Assembly: GCA_905215645.1 (NCBI GenBank)
Contig: CAJMQS010000010.1
Location: 1 to 63,596, forward strand
Reading direction: 5' to 3'
DNA length: 63,596 nt
Origin: an uncultured bacterium
GTDB taxonomy: Bacteria; Bacillota; Negativicutes; Acidaminococcales; Acidaminococcaceae
The first letter of the stretch is position 1. The number at the start of each line of letters is the position of its first letter. The notes under the pieces were generated by a model. It was given only the letters and a program-made list of their open reading frames with translations, had not been told where the DNA came from and did no database searches. A program made the translations under genes and the position numbers. Positions 41,745-50,272 of this stretch are shown here, in pieces.

Positions 41745-42476
41745 ATGATTCAGGGACGTATCCATTCCATCGAAACTTTCGGATCCGTGGACGGGCCCGG
41801 AACCCGTTTCATCATCTTTGTCCAAGGCTGCAACATGCGCTGCCTGTACTGCCACAATGTGGACACCTGGAAATGCGGCCAGGGGGGTCAGCTGAAAACC
41901 GCCGACGAACTGCTGGACCAGGCGGAGCGCTACCGGCCCTACTGGGGTCCGGAAGGGGGCATCACCGTCAGCGGAGGGGAGCCTCTGCTCCAGATGGATT
42001 TCCTGCTGGACCTGTTCCGGAAGGCCAAAGCCCGGGGCATCGGCACCTGCATCGACACCGCCGGACAGCCCTTTACCCGGAAGGAACCCTTCTTCAGCCA
42101 GTTCCAGGAGCTGATGGAAGTGACGGATATCCTGCTGCTGGACATCAAGCACATCGACCCGGAAGTCCACAAAAAGCTTACCGGCCAGCCCAACGACAAC
42201 ATCCTGGACCTGTTCCGGTATCTGTCGGAAATCAAAAAGCCCATCTGGGTCCGGCAGGTGCTGGTGCCCGGGTGGACCGACGATCCAGGGTCTCTGCAGC
42301 GGACCCGGGAATTCCTGGACACCCTCACCAACATCCAGCGGGTAGAAGTACTGCCCTACCACAACATGGGCCTGTACAAATGGGAACAGCTGGGGATCCC
42401 CAACAAGCTGAAGGATGTAAAGCCCCCTACCCAGGAAGCGGTGGACAAGGCACGGGAAATCCTGGGGGCAGTATAA
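41745..42476 (+). CDS. pflA: Pyruvate formate-lyase activating enzyme
   Basis: A 243-residue radical SAM enzyme that installs the glycyl radical in PFL. It starts RIHSIETFGSVDGPGTRFI, then has the cluster motif GCNMRCLYCHN (CxxxCxxC) and the SAM-contact GGEPLLQ. CAGGAGG precedes ATG 41745. It is followed by pflB after 111 bases containing a separate Fnr-type promoter. Confidence 0.96.
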   Translation: MIQGRIHSIETFGSVDGPGTRFIIFVQGCNMRCLYCHNVDTWKCGQGGQLKTADELLDQAERYRPYWGPEGGITVSGGEPLLQMDFLLDLFRKAKARGIGTCIDTAGQPFTRKEPFFSQFQELMEVTDILLLDIKHIDPEVHKKLTGQPNDNILDLFRYLSEIKKPIWVRQVLVPGWTDDPGSLQRTREFLDTLTNIQRVEVLPYHNMGLYKWEQLGIPNKLKDVKPPTQEAVDKAREILGAV

Positions 42477-42497
42477 AATAAGTTAGCCTAAGCAAAC

Positions 42498-42511
42498 TTG
42501 ACCCCAGTCAA
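42498..42511 (+). promoter_or_regulatory. Fnr-type box upstream of pflB
   Basis: TTGAC-CCCA-GTCAA, a palindrome with FNR-like half-sites, again centred 32 bases before the centre of a -10 box (TATGAT, 42534-42539). No good -35 hexamer is present, as expected for an activator-dependent promoter. Confidence 0.75.
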
Positions 42512-42587
42512 GGTTTTAAAATGGAAAAACGGCTATGATTAAGCCATGAAAAGCGAACCAACGGGAACTCAAAAAGGAGGAACTGTA

Positions 42588-44867
42588 ATGAACAGCATCA
42601 ATCAGAATGTTGCATGGAGAGATTTTAAAGGCGTGAAATGGACGGACGATGTGGATGTCCGTGATTTCATCCAGAACAACTATATCCCTTATGACGGGGA
42701 CGAAAGTTTCCTGGCAGGACCTACGGAAGCCACCAACAAACTGTGGGGCAGAGTCCAGGAACTCCAGAAGGAAGAACGGGCCAAAGGCGGCGTGCTGGAC
42801 TGCGAAACGGAAGTGGTCTCCAGCCTGACAGCTTACGGTCCCGGCTATATCGATGAATCCATGAAAGATCTGGAACAGGTGGTGGGTCTCCAGACCGACA
42901 AGCCTCTGAAACGGGCCTTCATGCCCTACGGCGGCATCAAAATGGCGGAAGAAGCGGCGGAAACCTATGGGTACAAAGTGAACCCCAAGTTCCACAAAAT
43001 CTTCACCGACTACCACAAGACCCACAACCAGGCTGTCTTCGATGCCTATACTTCTGAAATGCGGAAAGCCCGCCACAGCCACATTGTAACTGGTCTGCCC
43101 GATACCTACGGCCGGGGCCGGATCGTAGGGGACTACCGGAGAGTGGCGCTTTACGGCATCGATTTCCTGATCAACAAGAAGAACGAAGACCTGGACAACT
43201 GCGGCTGCGGAGTCATGACCGATGACATCATCCGCCAGCGGGAAGAATTGGCGGAACAGATCCGGGCTCTGAAACAGATGAAAGAGATGGCCAAAGTCTA
43301 CGGCTATGACATTTCTGCTCCGGCCAAAAACGCTAAGGAAGCCGTCCAGTGGCTGTACTTCGGCTACCTGGCTGCAGTAAAGACCCAGAACGGGGCTGCC
43401 ATGAGCGTGGGCCGCATCTCCACTTTCCTGGATATCTACATCAGCCGTGACCTGGCCGAAGGGACCCTGACCGAAGAACAGGCCCAGGAACTGATCGACC
43501 ACCTGACCCTGAAATTCCGCATGGTGAAATTCGCCCGGATCCCCTCTTACAATCAGCTGTTCTCCGGCGACCCGGTATGGGCTACCCTGGAAATGGCCGG
43601 CATCGGCATGGACGGCCGCCACATGGTCACCCGGAACGACTACCGGTTCCTCCACACCCTGGAAAATATGGGACCTTCTCCTGAACCCAACCTGACAGTG
43701 CTGTATTCTTCCGCACTGCCGGATAACTTTAAGAAATACGCCGCCCATATCTCCATCACCACTTCCTCCATCCAGTACGAAAACGATGATGTGATGAAGC
43801 CCGTATGGGGCGATGACTACAGCATCTGCTGCTGCGTATCCGCTACCCAGACCGGGAAGGAAATGCAGTTCTTCGGGGCACGGGCCAACCTGGGCAAATG
43901 CCTGCTGTACGCCATCAATGGGGGCAAGGACGAGAAATTCCTGACCAAAGACGGCAAACACATGCAGGTAGGGCCGGAATACGCTCCTATCACCTCCGAT
44001 GTGCTGGACTACGGCGAAGTGATGCACAAATTCGACCTGATGATGGACTGGTTGGCCGGGCTGTACGTGAACATCCTGAACCTGATCCAATACATGCATG
44101 ATAAATACTACTACGAAGCCGCAGAAATGGCTCTCATCGACACCGATGTGCGCCGGACCTTTGCCACCGGCATCGCCGGCTTCTCCCATGTGGTGGATTC
44201 CCTGTGTGCCATCAAATACGCCAAGGTCTCCACGGTCCGGGATGCATCCGGTCTGGTGGTGGACTACAAGATCGAAGGGGACTTCCCCCGGTATGGCAAC
44301 GATGATCCCCGGGCGGATGAAATCGCCGTTTGGCTGCTGAAGACCTTCATGACAAAGCTGCGGAAACACCATACCTACCGGAATTCCGAAGCTACCACTT
44401 CCATCCTGACCATCACTTCCAACGTAGTGTACGGCGGCGCCACCGGTGCCCTGCCTGACGGACGGAAAGCCTACACCCCGTTCGCGCCCGGTGCCAACCC
44501 GGCCTACGGCGCAGAACAGAACGGCCTGCTGGCTTCCCTGAACTCTGTGGCCAAGCTGCCTTACGAATATGCCCTGGACGGGATTTCCAACACCCAGACC
44601 ATCGCTCCGGAAACCCTGGGCCACAACGAAGAAGAACAGAAAGCCACCCTGGTACGGGTGATGGACGGCTACTTCGACCAGGGAGCCCACCACCTGAACG
44701 TGAACGTGTTCGGTGTGGACAAGCTGATCGACTGCATGGAACATCCGGAAAAACCGGAATACGCCAACTTCACCATCCGGGTATCCGGTTATGCGGTGAA
44801 ATTCATCGACCTGACTCGGGAACAGCAACTGGACGTCATCGCCCGCCGCGCTCATCAAAAGATGTAA
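42588..44867 (+). CDS. pflB: Pyruvate formate-lyase (formate C-acetyltransferase)
   Basis: Converts pyruvate and CoA to acetyl-CoA and formate anaerobically. The 759-residue enzyme has the active-site cysteines in DDYSICCCVSATQTGK, FFGARANLGKCLLYAINGG after them, and the C-terminal glycyl-radical loop IRVSGYAVKFIDLTREQQ. ATG 42588 follows AAAGGAGGAA. An in-frame ATG at 42546 coincides with the predicted transcription start and is not the start codon. Confidence 0.97.
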   Translation: MNSINQNVAWRDFKGVKWTDDVDVRDFIQNNYIPYDGDESFLAGPTEATNKLWGRVQELQKEERAKGGVLDCETEVVSSLTAYGPGYIDESMKDLEQVVGLQTDKPLKRAFMPYGGIKMAEEAAETYGYKVNPKFHKIFTDYHKTHNQAVFDAYTSEMRKARHSHIVTGLPDTYGRGRIVGDYRRVALYGIDFLINKKNEDLDNCGCGVMTDDIIRQREELAEQIRALKQMKEMAKVYGYDISAPAKNAKEAVQWLYFGYLAAVKTQNGAAMSVGRISTFLDIYISRDLAEGTLTEEQAQELIDHLTLKFRMVKFARIPSYNQLFSGDPVWATLEMAGIGMDGRHMVTRNDYRFLHTLENMGPSPEPNLTVLYSSALPDNFKKYAAHISITTSSIQYENDDVMKPVWGDDYSICCCVSATQTGKEMQFFGARANLGKCLLYAINGGKDEKFLTKDGKHMQVGPEYAPITSDVLDYGEVMHKFDLMMDWLAGLYVNILNLIQYMHDKYYYEAAEMALIDTDVRRTFATGIAGFSHVVDSLCAIKYAKVSTVRDASGLVVDYKIEGDFPRYGNDDPRADEIAVWLLKTFMTKLRKHHTYRNSEATTSILTITSNVVYGGATGALPDGRKAYTPFAPGANPAYGAEQNGLLASLNSVAKLPYEYALDGISNTQTIAPETLGHNEEEQKATLVRVMDGYFDQGAHHLNVNVFGVDKLIDCMEHPEKPEYANFTIRVSGYAVKFIDLTREQQLDVIARRAHQKM

Positions 44868-44877
44868 TAGACCAAAG

Positions 44878-44903
44878 GGGGGTGTGAAAAAATTCACACC
44901 CCC
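44878..44903 (+). terminator. Hairpin after pflB
   Basis: GGGGGTGTGAA and TTCACACCCCC form an 11-bp stem with a 4-base loop. There is no T-run, so termination may need Rho. The next ~140 bases contain short degenerate repeats of TCAACGGTCAGCTG-type sequence and no gene. Confidence 0.55.
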
Positions 44904-45045
44904 GGTCAACGGTCAGCTGTCAACGGCCAAAGGAAGCCAGCAAAGCTGACTTTGAATAACGGCAAAACGAGTTTGGTGAATCATTGTTTTTATACTTTCA
45001 AAATCAATTTGTAAAAATTGATATCCACTGGCCGCTGACAGCTAA

Positions 45046-45079
45046 GGGGTGCTGCACAGGATGTGCAACACCCCCTTTT
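45046..45079. terminator. Bidirectional terminator between pflB and the RluA-type gene
   Basis: GGGGTGCTGCACA and TGTGCAACACCCC (one mismatch) with a 3-base loop and CTTTTC after it. It sits between convergent genes and belongs to the TGTTGCAC family. Confidence 0.8.
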
Positions 45080-45936
45080 CATATCTCCATATCCTCCGGC
45101 ACCGGTGCCCGGAAGTACATTTCTTTTCCTGTGCGGGGATGGCAGAAACGGACGGTCCAGGCGTGGAGGGCCTGGCGTCCCAGTCTGGGATCGGGTTTCC
45201 CATAGAGGGGATCCCCCAGAAGGGGATGGCCTTTATGGGAAAAATGGACCCGGATCTGATGGGTCCGGCCGGTGAGGAGATGGATCCGCAGCACCGTACA
45301 ATCTTCTTTTTCTGCCAGAATTTCATATTCCGTCACGGCAGGCCGTCCATCCTGGCGCACCATCCAGCGGTCCACCCCGTTTGCCGTCCGTCCGATGGGG
45401 CAGTCGATCCGGCCTTTGGATGAATCCAGTTTTCCTTCACAGATGGCAAGATATTCCCGGTAAATCTGGCTGTGGCTCTTAGTGAGAGCATGTTTGACAA
45501 AAGCGGATTTGGCCACCATCACGATTCCTGTGGTATCCCGGTCCAGCCGATAAAGGGGATGGATGCCGCAGGTCTGACGAGTCCGGCGGAAATATCCGGC
45601 CACGGCTTGGACCAGGGTATCCCGGGCCCCGGCAAAAGTGGGGTGGATCAGCATGGCAGGGGGCTTATCCACCACCAGCAGGTCCTCATCCTCATAAAGG
45701 ATGGAAAGGGGCAGCTGTACAGGAATCACTGCGGCTGTCTCTTTCCAGCGCAACTGGAGCCGGTCGCCTTCTTCCAGCCGATGGGAGGGGCTCCGGACGG
45801 GCTGTCCGTTTACGGTGATGGTGCCGTTCCATTTGATCTTCCGCCAGAGCTTTTCCGAAAGGTGGAGGGGCCCCCGGGCCGCCTGGCGCACGCAGCAGCC
45901 GACATGGTCCCGGTCCACCTGATAGCACAGTTCCAT
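45079..45936 (-). CDS. RluA-family pseudouridine synthase
   Basis: A 285-residue protein. An N-terminal S4-like RNA-binding segment (LHLSEKLWRKIKWNG) precedes the synthase domain with the catalytic Asp in HPLYRLDRDTTGIVMVAK. GRTHQIRVHFSHKGHPLLGD follows, the second RluA motif. It isomerises uridines in rRNA or tRNA; which site is not visible. The start at 45936 follows TAGGAGGG. An in-frame ATG at 45981 inside sfsA is less likely. Confidence 0.93.
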   Translation of the reverse strand: MELCYQVDRDHVGCCVRQAARGPLHLSEKLWRKIKWNGTITVNGQPVRSPSHRLEEGDRLQLRWKETAAVIPVQLPLSILYEDEDLLVVDKPPAMLIHPTFAGARDTLVQAVAGYFRRTRQTCGIHPLYRLDRDTTGIVMVAKSAFVKHALTKSHSQIYREYLAICEGKLDSSKGRIDCPIGRTANGVDRWMVRQDGRPAVTEYEILAEKEDCTVLRIHLLTGRTHQIRVHFSHKGHPLLGDPLYGKPDPRLGRQALHAWTVRFCHPRTGKEMYFRAPVPEDMEI

Positions 45937-45944
45937 AGTCCCTC

Positions 45945-46625
45945 CTATTTCAGCATCACCGGTACTTTTTTCCCGATCCACAAGGAATCAGGGGTTACTT
46001 GGCAGTCGTAGGCCAGGAGATGGACGCCGGCTTCTTGGGCGTCCAGGAGAGCTTGGCCGAAATCCGGATCTGTTTTCCAGTTGGGTTCGAAATGGTCCAC
46101 GTTTTCCATCTGGATCACCAGGAACACATAGGCCCCGTATCCTTCCCGGCCGGCCCGGATCAGTTCGTGGAGGTGCTTGGCACCCCGGGCGGTAGGGGCA
46201 TCGGGGAAGCGGACCACCCCATTTTCTTCCAGGGTAACGCCCTTGACTTCTAGGAAGGCCTTCCGGCCGTCTTGTTCCAGGTAGAAATCGAAGCGGGACT
46301 GGTCATACCGGTATTCCGGCTGGATCCGGGTCAGGCCGGGGAGACCGCCCTGTTCCAGCCATTCTTGGACCACTTTGTTAGGGGCTTGGGAATCCATGTT
46401 GATCAGCCGGGCCCCTTTTTCCACGGCCACTAGGTCATACTTGGTCTTCCGTTTGGGATTTCCGCTGGCTGTCAGGTAGACTCTGGCCCCGGGGACCAGC
46501 AGTTCCCGGCAGCGGCCGGTATTCTTCACATGGCAGGTTTCTTCCCGGCCGCCGATCTCCACCTGGGCGATGAAACGGTTGGGCCGGGCCAGGAACCGGC
46601 CGGATGTGATGTTGGGATAGTGCAT
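45945..46625 (-). CDS. sfsA: SfsA-family DNA/RNA nuclease
   Basis: A 226-residue protein. It has FLARPNRFIAQVEI (OB-fold-like start), CHVKNTGRCRELLVPGA, and the nuclease-like core DFYLEQDGRKAFLEVKGVTL (acidic plus ExK residues), ending HLLAYDCQVTPDSL. Formerly called a sugar fermentation stimulation protein; a nuclease fold is established for homologs. It lies 8 bases before the pseudouridine synthase start, so the two form an operon. Confidence 0.93.
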   Translation of the reverse strand: MHYPNITSGRFLARPNRFIAQVEIGGREETCHVKNTGRCRELLVPGARVYLTASGNPKRKTKYDLVAVEKGARLINMDSQAPNKVVQEWLEQGGLPGLTRIQPEYRYDQSRFDFYLEQDGRKAFLEVKGVTLEENGVVRFPDAPTARGAKHLHELIRAGREGYGAYVFLVIQMENVDHFEPNWKTDPDFGQALLDAQEAGVHLLAYDCQVTPDSLWIGKKVPVMLK

Positions 46626-46651
46626 AGGCTATTGAGGAGTCCTTTCTTTTT

Positions 46652-47452
46652 TTACCACACCTTCAGGCATTCCAGGTCGTCGGGGATGAACAGATTCCCT
46701 TTGTAATATGCTTTCCCTTCGGCGGTATAGAGGGCCTTCCGCTGGGGGAGGCAGGTGTCTTCCGTGTGATACAGAATCAGATTGGGGACCTGGAGCCGAT
46801 CACCGTTTTCGCAGGCTTCCCGGACCGTGGAGTGATGCTTTTCGTAGGGACGGAACCGTTCCCGATCCCGGTAGAGACAGAAGGCTTCGTGGAGCAGCCA
46901 CTGGCTCCCGGCCAGCCGGGTGAAATTGGCGTCGTTCAAGGGTTCATCCCCGCAGCAGCCCAGCTTGTGCCCATTGCTTTCCAGGGTATAGCCGAACTGT
47001 CGGGCCTTGGTGGAATGGATGTCGAAAAAGGTCACGTCCCAGCCCCGGATCTTCCTGGTCTCCCCGTCTTCTACCTGGATGAAATGGAGCCGGGTATCCA
47101 AGAATCCCAAATCTCCTGGATCCAGCAGCAGGGCTGCCGTGGAGCGGAGCAGATGGATCACTTCTTCATGGCCGTAGATCCGGGCTTCTCCCACATAAGT
47201 CCCTCGTTTCATGGCTTTGACGATCATCCGGATGAGCCAGAAGACCCCCAATACATGGTCCATGTGCCGGTGGGTCACAAAGATATCCTTGATCTTCTGC
47301 CAGGGGAGACGGGCCCGCTGGAGCTGCCGCAGGATCCCGTTGCCTCCGCCCCCGTCCACCAGAAGGTATCGTTCATTCTGCCGCAGGACGTAGCAGGTAT
47401 TGTAGCAGCGGGTGGAGATGGCATGGCCCGTGCCCAAAAATAGAATTTCCAT
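46652..47452 (-). CDS. MBL-fold metallo-hydrolase (RNase Z-like)
   Basis: A 266-residue protein. The start MEILFLGTGHAIS resembles the RNase Z/AtsA clade. THRHMDHVLGVFW is the HxHxDH zinc motif (Arg in its second position), with later ligands in HEAFC and KHHSTVREA. Without a clear flexible arm it is probably not the main tRNA 3'-nuclease. It reads into sfsA after 26 bases. Confidence 0.85.
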   Translation of the reverse strand: MEILFLGTGHAISTRCYNTCYVLRQNERYLLVDGGGGNGILRQLQRARLPWQKIKDIFVTHRHMDHVLGVFWLIRMIVKAMKRGTYVGEARIYGHEEVIHLLRSTAALLLDPGDLGFLDTRLHFIQVEDGETRKIRGWDVTFFDIHSTKARQFGYTLESNGHKLGCCGDEPLNDANFTRLAGSQWLLHEAFCLYRDRERFRPYEKHHSTVREACENGDRLQVPNLILYHTEDTCLPQRKALYTAEGKAYYKGNLFIPDDLECLKVW

Positions 47453-47550
47453 AAATCGCTTTTCCTTCCCTAGAGTTGTCTATAGTATACCCTATGGAAC
47501 CAGTAGAAGAAAAGAGGGCGGGAAAAATGAAGCCGTGAAAGAACGGTTTT

Positions 47551-48429
47551 TTATTTTTTCACAGCACTTTTTTTTACAAAAGCCAGGAATTCTCCCAGTG
47601 CCGGATGAGTCCGGGGATCCTGGAGCCACACCAGGTTGATGCTGGCCGCGGGGACTCCTTGGAGGGGAATGGCTGACAGATCCTTTTCCACCTGGGCGAA
47701 TTCTTCAGAAAGGAACCCAACCCCGGCACCGGAGCGGATATAGGACAGGATGGTGAACACCTGGCTGGTCTGGTGGAGGATCTGGGGTTCCGTCCGGGCC
47801 TGGGCGAAGAGCCGGCGGAGGTAGCGGGTCTGGTCGAAGGTATCCGGGAACAGCACCAGGGGCTGGTCAGCCAAGTCCTGGAAGGATACTTCCTTTTTCT
47901 GGGCCAGGGGATTGTCCGGAGCGGTGAACAGTTCCAGCCGGCTCTTCTTCAGCACTCGGCAGCGGTAAGGAGGCAGGGGCAGGTGGTTGGTGACGCACAG
48001 GATCAGGTCCAGTTCCTGACGGTCCAGGAGGCCGTAGAGTATACTTGCCGTATCTTCTACCGTCCGGAGCTGGAAATGGGGATGGGCTGCCAAAAATTCC
48101 CGGTGGAGCTGGGGAAAGATGGTATTCCCGCACATGGGGACCACTCCGATCCGCAGGATCTGCCGGCCGGTCTTTAGGGAAGCTGCCAGTTTTTCCAGTT
48201 CCTCGCTTTCTTTCAGCCAGCGCTGGCAGCCTTCCCACAGCTTTCGGCCTTCTGGGGTCAAAGAAATGGTACTGTGCTGCCGTTCGAACAGGGCTACCCC
48301 GCAGTCCTGTTCCAGTTCTTTGATGGCTTTGGAGACGGCGGGCTGGGAGATGTGCAGTTTTTCTGCTGCCCGGGAGAACGTCCCCCACTGGCAGACCGCA
48401 GCAAATGTGGGAATCAGGGAAAGACGCAT
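47551..48429 (-). CDS. LysR-family regulator of the malolactic locus
   Basis: A 292-residue protein. The N-terminal HTH is FAAVCQWGTFSRAAEKLHIS then QPAVSKAIKELEQ, followed by a periplasmic-binding-like effector domain. Met at 48429 is chosen because AAAGGTGG lies 6 bases upstream; ATG 48435 and 48453 are also in frame. It is divergent from the malolactic enzyme gene, as mleR is in lactic acid bacteria, so it probably activates it with malate as effector (inference). Confidence 0.9.
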   Translation of the reverse strand: MRLSLIPTFAAVCQWGTFSRAAEKLHISQPAVSKAIKELEQDCGVALFERQHSTISLTPEGRKLWEGCQRWLKESEELEKLAASLKTGRQILRIGVVPMCGNTIFPQLHREFLAAHPHFQLRTVEDTASILYGLLDRQELDLILCVTNHLPLPPYRCRVLKKSRLELFTAPDNPLAQKKEVSFQDLADQPLVLFPDTFDQTRYLRRLFAQARTEPQILHQTSQVFTILSYIRSGAGVGFLSEEFAQVEKDLSAIPLQGVPAASINLVWLQDPRTHPALGEFLAFVKKSAVKK

Positions 48430-48451
48430 GGACATCCACCTTTCTTGAAAC

Positions 48452-48466
48452 ATAACTTGTAGTTAT
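48452..48466. promoter_or_regulatory. LysR-type operator (T-N11-A)
   Basis: ATAACT-TGT-AGTTAT is a perfect dyad containing the T-N11-A core of LysR sites. It lies in the 119-base divergent region between the LysR gene and the malolactic enzyme gene. A second partial site (AGTTATCT) occurs near 48495. Confidence 0.65.
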
Positions 48467-48548
48467 ACAAAATAACGGATTGATAGTTCACAAAGTTATC
48501 TAAATAGAGTATAACAGGAGCATCAGGAAAAAGAAAGGTGCGATACAG

Positions 48549-50174
48549 ATGAAAAAAGGTTATGCACGGATCAATGATCCCTTTTTGAATAAAGGAACGG
48601 CATTTACAGAAGAAGAACGGGAACGGTTCGGACTGGTGGGAATCCTGCCTCCGGGGGTCCAGACCCTCCAGGAACAGGTGGATCAGGCGTATGGGAATGT
48701 GCAAAACCGGGAAGGTGTCAGCGCCAAACGCCATTACCTCATGAACCTGTTCAGCCGGAATCGGACTCTTTTCTATGCCCTGTTCCAACAGCATGTGAAG
48801 GAATTCATGCCCATTGTGTACGACCCGGGGATTGCAGAAAGCATCCGGAACTACAGTGATTTCTTCGTGACGCCCCAGAATGCGGTATACCTTTCCATCG
48901 ACCGGCAGGAACAGATGGAACAGGCTCTGGTGAACGGAGCAGAAGGCCGCCGGATCCGGCTCATGGTGGTCACTGACGGAGAAGCCATCCTGGGCATCGG
49001 GGACTGGGGAACCAATGGGGTCAGCATCTCCACAGGGAAGCTGATGGTCTATACGGCGGCAGCCGGCATCGCTCCCTCCCAGGTGCTGCCCGTGGTGCTG
49101 GATGCCGGGACCAATCGGCAGAGCCTGTTGGAAGATCCTCTCTACTTGGGGGTGCGCCACAGCCGGGTGAAAGGGGAAAAGTACCTGGCCTTTGTGGACC
49201 GATTCGTGGAAACGGCGGAACGGCTCTTCCCAGGGCTGTACCTCCATTTCGAAGATTTCGGGCGGGACCATGCAGCCCAACTGCTGGATAAATACAAAAA
49301 CACCTATCCGGTGTTCAATGACGATATAGAAGGGACGGGGATCATCACCTTGGCCGGGATCCTGGGAGGCCTGGCCATTACGGGAGAAAAACTCCGTGAC
49401 CAGAAATACCTGTGCTTCGGAGCAGGGACGGCCGGCTGCGGCATCGTCCGGCGGATCTATCTGGAAATGCAGGAACAAGGGCTGACCGCGGAAGAAGCCC
49501 GGCAGAGATTCTACCTGGTGGACAAGCAGGGCCTGCTCTTTGACGATATGGAAGACCTGACCCCGGAACAGAAGCCGTTCGCCCGGAAGCGGGAAGAATT
49601 CGCCCCTGGGGCCCGGCTGGATACCTTGGAAAAAGCAGCGGCCGCCATCCATCCTACCATCCTGGTGGGAACTTCCACCTGTGCCGGGGCTTTTACGGAA
49701 TCCATCGTCCGGGAAATGGCTTCCCACTGCAGCCGCCCTATGATCTTCCCCCTGAGCAATCCTACGGAACTGGCAGAAGCCAAAGCTGCCGACCTGATCC
49801 GCTGGACGGAAGGACGGGCCCTGGTGGCTACCGGAATCCCTTCGGAACCGGTGGAATATAACGGTGTCTCTTACGTCATCGGCCAGGCCAACAATGCCCT
49901 GATCTATCCGGGGCTTGGGCTGGGGATCATTGCCAGCCAGGCACGGCTCCTTACCGACGGGATGGTTTCTGCCGCCGCCCATTCCCTGGGAGGCATCGTG
50001 GATCCGGTCCAGCCCGGTGCTGCCGTCCTGCCACCAGTGGACCGGCTCATGGACTTTTCCGAAACGGTGGCCGCTGCGGTGGCGGAAGAAGCCCGGAAGG
50101 AAGACTTGGCGGGGAAGGAATTTGCCGATCCCCAGGCTTTGGTCCAGTCCGCCAAATGGATACCGGTCTACTGA
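48549..50174 (+). CDS. Malolactic enzyme / NAD-malic enzyme family
   Basis: A 541-residue protein with the malic-enzyme signature segments MPIVYDPGIAES, VVTDGEAILGIGDWGTNG, VFNDDIEGTG (metal Asp) and a GAGTAGCGI dinucleotide site. The size and the LysR-enzyme-transporter context match malolactic enzyme (L-malate to L-lactate plus CO2) rather than the shorter bacterial malic enzymes. The distinction cannot be settled from motifs alone. AAAGGTGCG precedes ATG 48549. Confidence 0.88.
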   Translation: MKKGYARINDPFLNKGTAFTEEERERFGLVGILPPGVQTLQEQVDQAYGNVQNREGVSAKRHYLMNLFSRNRTLFYALFQQHVKEFMPIVYDPGIAESIRNYSDFFVTPQNAVYLSIDRQEQMEQALVNGAEGRRIRLMVVTDGEAILGIGDWGTNGVSISTGKLMVYTAAAGIAPSQVLPVVLDAGTNRQSLLEDPLYLGVRHSRVKGEKYLAFVDRFVETAERLFPGLYLHFEDFGRDHAAQLLDKYKNTYPVFNDDIEGTGIITLAGILGGLAITGEKLRDQKYLCFGAGTAGCGIVRRIYLEMQEQGLTAEEARQRFYLVDKQGLLFDDMEDLTPEQKPFARKREEFAPGARLDTLEKAAAAIHPTILVGTSTCAGAFTESIVREMASHCSRPMIFPLSNPTELAEAKAADLIRWTEGRALVATGIPSEPVEYNGVSYVIGQANNALIYPGLGLGIIASQARLLTDGMVSAAAHSLGGIVDPVQPGAAVLPPVDRLMDFSETVAAAVAEEARKEDLAGKEFADPQALVQSAKWIPVY

Positions 50175-50272
50175 GCGCCGGAAAAGTTTCCAATTTTTTC
50201 TTTTTCCGAACAATTTAAATGAGGTACAATAAGAAAATCTGATGAATTTCTAAAGAAAGAAGGCTGTATCTC

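Noticed and set aside
42516..44909. A 797-codon open frame opposite pflB
   Set aside because: Mirror of pflB codon bias; the product has no recognisable motif and would read through the pflB promoter region.
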